Assembly: GCF_050948215.1 (NCBI RefSeq)
Contig: NW_027488635.1
Span: forward strand, 62,001-126,000
Direction: 5' to 3'
Source: Halictus rubicundus
Taxonomy: Eukaryota; Arthropoda; Insecta; Hymenoptera; Halictidae
DNA length: 64,000 nt
In this document: positions 55,843-64,000 of the stretch, piece after piece
Numbering within the stretch: the first letter of the stretch is position 1
Layout: each line of letters starts with the position of its first letter
Program-made: the position numbers and the translations under genes
Notes under the pieces: model-generated
Database searches by the model: none
What the model was told of the DNA's origin: nothing
Seen by the model: only the letters and a program-made list of their open reading frames with translations

Positions 55843-57340
55843 CAGTGAGTGTAAAAAGTATTCGTACACCTCTTATAGTTTTAGAAAACCATATATTTCT
55901 TTATGTAATTGTACATTCTTTTATAAAACAAAAACACAATTACGATTATTATATGTTTCAACTACAAAATGTGACATGAATAAACTAACGAAAAGTTAAC
56001 GTTAATTAGATATATTAAAAACGGTCTGAAGTCTCTCAAAATTAGCACACAAAAAGTATTCGTACACGTAACAAATTTAGCAATAAACGTGTTATAATTT
56101 GCGAAAATAAATTAAATTAATATTTCGTTGGATAGCCTTTCGACTGTATAATTGCGTCCAGTCTTCTTGGCATTGAATCCACTAAATTGGATGTGATTTC
56201 GTGTGTAATATTGCACCATTCCTCTTGAAGAGCAAGTTTTAATTGTTCTTTACTTGAAATATGCCGGGTTCGGATTTTTTTATCAAGCAGATCCCATAAA
56301 TTTTCGATCGGATTATCCGGTGATTGCGGAGGTGTTTTCAAATATTGTGGTGTGTTATAAAGCAACCACTCTCTTGTGTTGCGTGCTGTATGTTTGGGGT
56401 CATTGTCTTGAGTGAAGATAAAGTTGGCTTTCAGACCCATTTTTTCTGCACTACTTACAATATGGTTTTTTAATATGTTTAGATATATTTTGTGGTCCAT
56501 GATTCCCTTGATGAAGTGTAATGACCCCACTCCAGCAGCACTCATACAACCCCAAACCATGACCGTACCACCGCCGTGTTTTACTGTGGGACGTAGATTT
56601 TCTTTTTGTAGCTCTGTATTTTTCTTCCTCCAGACTGTACACTTGCCATCAGAACCAAAAACATTAAATTTACTTTCGTCAGTAACTATGACTCTTCGCC
56701 AAAACTCGATATAATATTATTTTTCGCGAAATCAAGTCTCTTCTTTCTATTTGCGGCATTTACGAAATACTTCTTGCGAGCAACTCGGCCGTGATATTCA
56801 TTATTTCGTAAACAATTACGAATAGTGCTGGCACATAAACTTACTCCAGCGTTGTTTGCAAGCTCAGCAGCGATCTTAGGGGCACTAATTTTAGGATTTT
56901 TTTTATTTCACGCACTATAAAACGTTCATCGCGTGAACTAAGTTTTCGAGGTCGACCAGATTTCGCTTTACTTTTATTGGTTTTTCGTTCACCATATCGA
57001 TTTATAATTCCTTGTATAGTGCTGTGTGGCCTATTAATTGTTTTTGCTATTTCTCGCAATGATTTGCATTGATTATGCAGTTGTATAATAATTTTTCTTT
57101 CAGTCTCACTTGTTTCCTTACCTTTACGACCCATTTTACCGAATGTTACATAAATTGACTGGTTTTACAGAAGGTTGCCACTAGACTGTGCATCAAAAAC
57201 TCTGTCTGATTATTTCTCGGGTCCCGTTAAACCATAATATAAACAATCGGACGCCTTTCAAGTGCATTCTAGTACCTGTACGAATACTTTTTGCGCCAAT
57301 TTAGAGACACTTCTCATACTTTTTAATTTTTCTCGTTAGA
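55843..57340 (-). mobile_element. Tc1-like transposon, right end missing
   Basis: The left end CAGTGAGTGTAAAAAGTATTCG follows TA at 55841-55842. The motif AAAAAGTATTCGTACAC occurs at the outer position (55853) and again at an inner position (56051), about 198 bp apart, like the outer and inner repeats of IR/DR-type Tc1 elements. On the right only the inner copy remains (about 57278-57295) and the outer end is lost near 57340. Confidence 0.8.
56117..57134 (-). pseudogene. Tc1-like transposase, frameshifted
   Basis: The N-terminal half from 57134 (MGRKGKETSETERKII) has a helix-turn-helix with REIAKTINRPHSTIQGII and the GRPRKLSSRDE linker. Shifts occur near 56890 and 56640. The C-terminal half (56117-56560) has VWGCMSAAGVG, FTQDNDPKHTARNT and SPDNPIENLW. 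The last motif normally reads SPDLNPIE, so one codon is missing and the Asp-Glu spacing is 33 rather than 34 residues. Inactive. Confidence 0.85.
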
Positions 57341-57484
57341 TGAGCTATCCAGAGTTGGGCAAAATATTTATCTAAATAAAAATTTCGAATAAATCTACGG
57401 ATAAAAATACTAACAAGGAGAGGCCACGACCTATTGGATATCTGCCCTTATAATGGTATTTATTCGTGAACAGGAGAACGAGAT
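57341..57484. repeat. Fragments of families A and B
   Basis: CAGAGTTGGGCAAAATATTT and the following AATAAAAATTTCGAATAA match family A (compare 910-960). The sequence from about 57417 is a rearranged piece of family B (GAGGCCACGACCT, then the complement of the 46560-46590 region). Confidence 0.5.
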
Positions 57485-57935
57485 TGTTTAGGATTCAACG
57501 ATTCCCGCGAATTATGATGTTGTGAATATCGTTACGCGATACGACCTCGCGGGAGCGCTACACAACACAGCGACGAAAAGTGCGAGTCGACCGCTAAACT
57601 GGATCGATTTCGTCTATTGTCATCGCGAGACCACACTTTTCGTCACTTGTATCACGAGTCATTGTACGAACCACACGCGCTTATCGCTTACAGTCGCCTA
57701 TCCGTGCCAATCACGGTGTGTCTTCCGCGCCCCTCTGGATTCGACGTTATTAATATATATATATTATCGTTTCCGGAGTGTGCCGTGATTTTCAATATTT
57801 TTTTGTTAAATAAAGTCAATTATTTTCGGTTGTGCGTCCAAACCATAAGTGTCGTTTTTCTTTGGTGTTCGTCGAGTCACTGTATATCTTCGTCAAGATA
57901 ATTCCGGCTATCCTCCTGACAATCCTTGTCGCAAC
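57485..57935 (+). repeat. 5' LTR of the BEL/Pao element
   Basis: A 451-bp TG...CA repeat, nearly identical to the solo LTR at 3387-3835. TTAAATAAAGTC near 57806 is a probable polyadenylation signal. Confidence 0.9.
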
Positions 57936-57939
57936 ATAT

Positions 57940-57957
57940 TGGTCCTTCGAGCCGGAT
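57940..57957 (+). promoter_or_regulatory. BEL primer binding site (tRNA-Tyr)
   Basis: TGGTCCTTCGAGCCGGAT starts four bases after the LTR. It complements the 3' end of metazoan tRNA-Tyr with its CCA. Confidence 0.85.
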
Positions 57958-58081
57958 TGCAGTGAAATTGACGAACCACGCTATCGAGGCAGCCAAAAGA
58001 ATTCGTTCAACGTTCGAAAACAGTTGGGTATTCCAATTTAAATGGAAGGTCGGAACAATACCGTAGCTAACGGCCATCACA

Positions 58082-58687
58082 ATGGGTGACCTCAAGACAC
58101 TGCTTCGACAACAAATCGACAACTTTCGTGTCGTTGAGCGTGCCCTCGACAATTTCAAAAAGATCGGAAAAAGGAATCTAACTGCCGCTACTGTTCGCAA
58201 TCGAATGGCACGATTGAACGATTCTTTTGCCGAATGCAAACTTCTGCATAAGGAACTCGCCGCTGTGGCCACGGAGGACGAGCAGTCCAGCCTCGATTAT
58301 TTCATCCAGGATCGTTTCTTGGAGTTACACGAGATTTACCTGAATACATCAGACTTCATGGCGGACGCGCTATCTACCTGGGACCCGAAGGATCCCGACC
58401 ATCCCGTAGCAGAAACTGCCGCCGAAGCAACGGAGCTACCATCAAGTGCAGATGGGAATCGCCTGCCCACCCTCAATCTTCCGCAATTTTCGGGAGCCGT
58501 CAGTGAGTGGGAAAGCTTTCGAGATCGCTTCCAAGCTATGGTCATCAAACGCCGAGGTCTGTCCAATGTATCACGTTTCCAATATTTATTGTCATGCGTA
58601 ACGGGAGAAGCGAGTGATCTCGTCACAAATATCGTATTCTTGTCGAGACTTATGAAAATTCGCGTCTACTTGTTACCGCACATCTAA
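58082..58687 (+). pseudogene. gag: BEL gag N-terminal part, frameshifted
   Basis: It starts MGDLKTLLRQQIDNF and has the DUF1759-type BEL gag pattern (YFIQDRFLELHEIYL, LPQFSGAVSEWESFRDRF, VTGEASDLVTNI). The frame is lost near 58640 and its last residues are out of frame. The continuation is in the frame that opens at 58693. One small indel near 58640 explains the break. Confidence 0.85.
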
Positions 58688-58692
58688 ATATT

Positions 58693-61600
58693 TTGTATGA
58701 CCTTCCACAAGTTCGTTCAGAGTCGGCCGATCAACTTCGAATCCTTCGCAACAAAGCCAATCTAACGATCAATGCGTTAAAAAACCTCGGCCGTCCTGTT
58801 GACACGTGGGATGATTTGCTTGTTTTCTTTGTCACGAAAAAATTAGATTCTAAGTCGCGGAAGGCTTGGGAGTTGCATCTCGGTAATACTACGCAGTGTC
58901 CGACATTTAGTGAACTCGATACGTTCCTGAACTCCCGAGTGCGCGCATTGCGAATTATCGCGCAGTCTACTTCGGTAGCGGCATCGCGACCACCTGAGTC
59001 GTCCGGAGCAAAATCGAGTCGTGTTCGTGCCACGTCGTTACACGGCGCCGCTGTTGCAAAAGGCGTGTGTGCATTATGCAAAGCAAATCATACTCTCGGT
59101 CAATGCTCTTCCTTCAAAGGCAAATCTGCAGCACAACGGTTCGATTTTGTGAAAGAAAGTAACCGATGTGTTAATTGTTTAAGTCCACATCATCCAACGA
59201 GAAAGTGTACCAGTTCATATAACTGTACCGTTTGTAACAAGCGACATCATTCCTTGTTACACTTCGACGACGCGTCTACGTCATCGCCGAATATCGAAAA
59301 CAACGTCACCGCCCTCGTCGCGTCGTGCTCCGTTCCTCGCATTACCGCGTCGCAACAAATATTGCTCGCGACGGCATGGATCGAACTGCGATCCTCATCG
59401 GGCCGTTCCGAGAAAATTCGCGCCCTGCTGGATCAAGGTTCAGTCGTTTCAATAATCTCCGAAAACTTGTCTCAACGGTTACGACTTCCACGTTCTCGCG
59501 TTGCAGTGAGTATCACCGGAATCGGGAACAATGCGGTGGCGTGTCACTCGACAACAACATTTACCGTCGCATCCTGCAAGACCGATGCGGTCTACTCCCT
59601 CACCGCCTACGTCTTAAGATCCTTGTCCAATTACATCCCTGCTCGCGCGACTACCGACTATCGGCTCTCGCACATTCGAGATCTAACATTGGCGGACGAG
59701 AACCCCTTCAGCTCTGACCCAATAGAACTAATTATTGGTGCCGATCACTATGGGTTACTTCTGTTGGATGGGTTACGAAAAGGGAAAGTAAACGAGCCTA
59801 CGGCTCAAAATACAACCTTAGGCTGGATCCTCTCCGGTCCGGTTCCCTCATTAACATCCAGCGCTCCCGCCGCCCTCGCGAACTTCCACTGTAACGTTTC
59901 GGCGAATTTAGACACTGAACTTCGACGATTTTGGGAAGTCGAGGAGTTGCCGATTGTTACGCGTCTCTCCCCCGCCGAACTAAAATGCGAGGATCATTTT
60001 CAACGCACGCATTCTCGAACTTCGACCGGACAGTATGTCGTTCGTTTGCCATTTATCGAAGGGCCTCCCATTAATATTGGGTCTTCACTTTCCGCGGCAA
60101 CGACAATGTTTAAAAGGCAGGAGAATCGTTTGGAACGAAACTCAGAGCACTCCGCGGAATATTCGAACTTCTTAGCCGAATATGAGGCACTCGGACATAT
60201 GATCGATATCACTGAATCGTTACCGATCCTGACGAATCAAGCCGTGTATATTCCACATCACGCGGTCATTCGTGAGCACAGCGCTACCACCCGGCTTCGC
60301 GTGGTATTGAACGCATCTGCGAAAACCGGAAATGGAACCTCGTTAAATGATCACCTATTGATCGGGCCCAAATTACAAACGGATTTAGCCGCTGTCATTC
60401 TACGATGGCGCCGGTATCGCTATGTTTTCACTGTCGACATTGCCAAAATGTACAGGCAAATACTCGTCGATCCCAGAGACGCTGATTATCAACGGATTCT
60501 GTGGCGATCCTCTCCCGCAGCTCCGCTTCAACATTTCCGACTCTTGACCGTCACGTACGGTACTTCTCCCGCACCCTTTCTCGCGTTGCGTGTATTACAA
60601 CAACTCGCGAGGGACGAAGGGTCGAAATATCCTCTCGCGCTACCAGTTCATCGCGATCAAATTTACGTGGATGACTGCGTGTTCGGCGCGGACGATCCGC
60701 ACTTAGCGAGACAAACTCGCGAACAAGTCGCCGCGTTGTTAAAAGAAGGACGTTTTACATTGCGGAATTGGGCAAGTAATGACCCTGCATTAATTGCGGA
60801 TATTGATCCCACGGATCACGGTCTCCCTGTCAATAAGCCGCTGTCACCCGACGACAATTTGACGGTCCTCGGAATAATTTGGAATCTTGAAACAGATTCT
60901 TTTCGTTTCGAGGTTACAATTACTCCTGTTATTCCGAATACCAAACGGGAAATCCTCCCAACTATCGCGAAAATTTATGACCCACTTGGATGGGTCACTC
61001 CTGTCGTCATCGTGGCCAAAATTCTAATGCAACGCTTATGGTTGCAAAAGTGCGATTGGGATGACGCAATTCCTAGCGAGCTCCGCGAAACATGGACAAC
61101 GTATTGTACCCAGCTTCCTCTTCTCCGTTCTATGAGTCTACCACGGTGGACCGGATGTGGAGCTCACAATCGCCAATATGAGTTGCATGGTTTCGCAGAC
61201 GCTTCTCAAAACGCCTATGCGGCTGTGGTATACTCTCGCGTTACCACGGAAAATGGCAATATTGTCGTTTCTCTGCTCGCGGCCAAATCTAAGGTAGCTC
61301 CGCTCAAGTCCCTATCCATTCCGCGACTTGAGCTATGCGGAGTTTTGTTGCTGTGTCCTTTAATGACATTCATACGCACATCGCTTGGGGAAAGTCAATG
61401 CGATGTGCATTGCTGGACCGATTCCACGATCACCCTTGCTTGGATAAATCAGCCTGCATCTCGCTGGAAAACTTTCGTCGCAAACCGCGTCGCAGACATT
61501 CAGCAACTCTTGCCGCAATGTCAATGGCACCACGTACGGTCCGAGGAAAACCCTGCCGACTGCGCCTCGCGCGGAATGACTGTCCCGCAATTTTTGAACC

Positions 61601-62967
61601 ACTCATTATGGTGGAATGGCCCGATGTGGCTCCACTCACCCAAGACCTCGTGGCCTTGTGCCGTGGCTCGTTTCGATGCCACGACGTTGTTAGAGGAAAG
61701 AGCGCCGGCCACCCTCCACGTTGCCACTGCTCCCGATCAATGGGATTCAGCATCGCGATTTTCCAGCTGGCCCAAGTTACTCCGCGTGACAGCGTATCTG
61801 TTACGTTTTGCCTTAAAACTTCGATCACCTCTTCCGCTCTCGCGATCATTGGCCTTAGCAAAGGACGGGCACTCGGCAACGTTTTCCGAGACGAGCGCGC
61901 TGCTCCCGGACGAAATTCGGAAAGCGCGAACGTTCTGGCTGAAGTACATTCAACGAGCGGTACATCCAATCGAAGTACGGAGTCTACAACAACGGCTGCC
62001 GGTCCCGCAACGAAGCCCATTAATATCATTAAAACCGTATCTCGACGCGGACGGCCTAGTTCGCGTGGGCGGGCGGTTGGAAAATGCGGCATTGCCAGAA
62101 AATACCAAACACTCTATTCTCCTCGCCTCGCATCCTTTAGTCCTGCTCCTAATTAATCATCTGCATTTAAAATTGTTACATGCCGGTCCTCAATTAACGC
62201 TTGCAAAATTGAGACAAGACTTGTGGCTTCTACGGGCACGTCCTATCGTGCGCCAAGTTATACATCAATGCGTTCGATGCGCGCGAGAACGTGCGACAGT
62301 CCCATCCGAAGTAATGGGAAATCTTCCGTCGGTACGCGTGACTCGTGCCGAACGAGCGTTTCTGCATTGCGGCGTGGATTATGCGGGCCCTATACCGGTC
62401 CGAACAACCGCCGGACGCGGACACAAGGCGACGAAAGCATATATTGCGTTATTCGTCTGCATGACAACTCGTGCCGTGCACATCGAATTAGTGGGGTCGT
62501 ACACCACCGCTGCGTTTTTGGCGTGTTACGATAGGTTCAGCTCGCGTCGCGGTTTGCCGGTCGCCATGTATAGCGATAACGGAACGACCTTTCAGGGCGC
62601 CGATAAGGAAGTGACCGCGGCTTTCCGAGCCGCGACACGAGACCCAAAGTTGCGGAACATACTCGCGACGGATCAAGTTGCATGGCATTTTATTCCCCCT
62701 TCCGCCCCGCATTTCGGCGGACTATGGGAAGCCGGTATTCGCAGTTTAAAGCATCACTTGAAACGAGTAATCGGCGCGACCACTCTCACCTTTGAAGAAC
62801 TGACCACGGTGTTATGTCAAATCGAAGCCTGTATGAATTCCCGGCCGATCGCCCCGTCGTCGGACAACATCGACGACTATACCGCGCTCACGCCAGGGCA
62901 CTTTCTTATCGGCTCCGCGATTACTACAGTGCCATCCCCCACGTTGTTGGACGTGCAGGACTCGTGA
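58693..62967 (+). pseudogene. pol: BEL/Pao gag C-terminus and pol polyprotein
   Basis: A 1424-codon open frame. In order: end of gag; Cys-His knuckles at about 125-183 (CALCKANHTLGQC, CVNCLSPHHPTRKC); aspartic protease with LLDQGSVVSII near 247; RT with FTVDIAKMYRQI and YVDDCVF near 657; RNase H with GFADASQNAYAAV near 833; integrase with a zinc region (HLKLLHAGP...CVRCAR) and acidic motifs DYAGP, YSDNGTTF and FGGLWEAGIRS. The TGA at 62965-62967 is in frame with the C-terminal region that follows. Its length and order match complete BEL pol proteins, so only two lesions are evident. Confidence 0.9.
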
Positions 62968-63234
62968 TTGACTAGGTGGCAACTATTAAAAAAATTGTAC
63001 GAAAGTATCTGGAAGGCGTGGTCCACTGATTACCTCCACTCGTTACAACAACGCACAAAATGGCGCACCGCGAGTCACCTCGCGAAGGTGGGTCGAATTG
63101 TTCTTCTTCGAAACGCCCTCGCACCCCCATGCAAGTGGGAACTCGCGCGGATAATTAAATGTCATCCCGGAGCGGACGGTGTTACTCGCGTCGTTACCGT
63201 TAAGACCTCACAGTCTGAATACAAACTTCCTTAA
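62968..63234 (+). pseudogene. BEL integrase C-terminal domain (DUF5641-type)
   Basis: It continues the pol frame after the TGA. WRTASHLAKVGRIVLLRN and CKWELARIIKCHPG are typical of the DUF5641 tail of BEL integrases. It ends with a stop at 63232-63234. Confidence 0.85.
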
Positions 63235-63240
63235 TAAAGA

Positions 63241-64000
63241 AAAACTTAATAAAGAAAATTAGCATTTCCACAATGAAATGTGAATATAACTCGTATTTTT
63301 ATAATCTTTTGTAATGATTGGCACCCAAAAAGACAAAAAAAAATGTATTTAATTAAGCATAGTAAGCAAAGACATACTTGAGTGGTACCAACGTCGACTA
63401 CGCATAGCGACGGCCCTGGCGAGTCGCGAAAAGGCTGCAATGGCCGTCTGGCGCGAACGCGTCGCGCACACGCTGTCAATTAACATTTTCTGATCCTTCT
63501 CGTACATTAAGGGAACCAAATACTTTTCGTGAATGGTTTCTTTACCAGAAATGTCTGTAGAATGCATTCCTGCATAGTAAATTCCTTCTAGATAAAGGAT
63601 TTTTCACATAAATACAAAAATAGAGCGTACAAAGTACCCGCGTCGGCACATTTTCAAACTTTAACAACCATTTACAACTATTAGGAAGTACATCAAAATA
63701 TAATTGACTATATGAATATGTAGAGGAGAGTCCCCTCTATCTCTTGACTCAAATTTGAACTTTCTCGCGTATTTAGTTTTTGCGTAACACGTCGTTTCGT
63801 ATCAAAATCGGGCATTTTTACAAAAACCAAAATTTTTCGAAAACGTTGCGTGATGGAGCAATTCTACTTTCAGATTCGGTTTTAGGATGACAAAGTGTAT
63901 AAGAATCACCCAACAGGTATTGCAAAACTCGAAAAAAGTTTAATTTTGTTGGACAGTGTTATTGATAACGAATAATTTTAAGTCCGCGATGTCTAATATT
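63241..64000. other. No recognisable gene or repeat
   Basis: Beyond the BEL coding end I find no LTR, inverted repeat or domain. Two short minus-strand frames (77 and 72 codons) have no features. The region may lie outside the BEL element. Confidence 0.4.

Larger units (their letters stand above)
57485..63240 (+). mobile_element. BEL/Pao retrotransposon lacking a visible 3' LTR
   Basis: 5' LTR, tRNA-Tyr primer site, gag and pol follow in order. The 5' target duplication would be GAGAT (57480-57484). No second LTR and no GAGAT junction is found before the window ends, although BEL 3' LTRs usually follow the last coding domain closely. A solo copy of the LTR is at 3387-3835. Confidence 0.9.

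Noticed and set aside
61335..62156. 273-codon frame overlapping BEL pol, and antisense 220-codon frame at 61430-62092
   Set aside because: They are shadows of the BEL pol reading frame, which carries all recognisable motifs.

Overview
The window looks like a transposon-rich island from an insect genome. Metazoan, insect-type retroelements of three LTR superfamilies (Ty3/Gypsy, Ty1/Copia, BEL/Pao), Tc1/mariner elements and a non-LTR element fill almost all of it. CpG-rich LTRs and the overall mix suggest a hymenopteran, possibly an ant, but that assignment is inference. No bacterial gene, CRISPR array or rRNA is present. The only candidate host gene is a small, split, RG-rich gene on the minus strand between 47.3 and 53.4 kb.

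1-7.6 kb: a mosaic of a dispersed repeat (family A), a tRNA-like SINE, and solo LTRs. Most LTRs have exact target-site duplications (TSDs): 1114-1906 CATTT, 2583-2921 GTAC, 3387-3835 GTAGT, 3898-4463 CTAT, 5055-5849 ACTAT. 7.6-9.4 kb: a decayed DD41D mariner with a solo LTR inside it (8074-8572, GAGC). 9.4-17.4 kb: family A again, two more solo LTRs (9617-11200 AGCT; 11680-12465 CTCTT), an inverted-repeat element and an LTR-like sequence with a short tandem array. 17.4-22.3 kb: an LTR next to a truncated, frameshifted Gypsy element. 22.4-26.8 kb: two solo LTRs (22453-23858 CTGT; 24633-25223 ATATT) in family A.

26.8-44.0 kb: a four-level nest on the minus strand. A non-LTR element is split by a Copia element (27022-41996, TSD GTAAC). 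The Copia is split in its integrase by a Gypsy element (29343-39517, TSD ATAG). The 5' LTR of that Gypsy is split by a second Gypsy (34186-39055, TSD TATA). Differences I counted between paired LTRs fall from Copia (about 2 in 246) to the outer Gypsy (about 2 in 512, ignoring a TA tract) to the inner Gypsy (one homopolymer length difference), which matches the nesting order. The host priming sites are readable: initiator tRNA-Met for Copia, tRNA-Pro for the outer Gypsy, and tRNA-Tyr for the BEL element further on.

44.0-57.5 kb: a direct duplication, long-inverted-repeat MITEs, a 218-bp tandem repeat, the candidate host gene with transposon-swollen introns, a DD41D mariner with about 370-bp terminal inverted repeats, an apparently intact Tc3-like transposon (51576-53171) and a decayed Tc1-like element. 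57.5-63.2 kb: a BEL/Pao element with 5' LTR, tRNA-Tyr priming site, gag and a nearly continuous pol, but no 3' LTR in the window. 63.2-64.0 kb: no recognisable feature.
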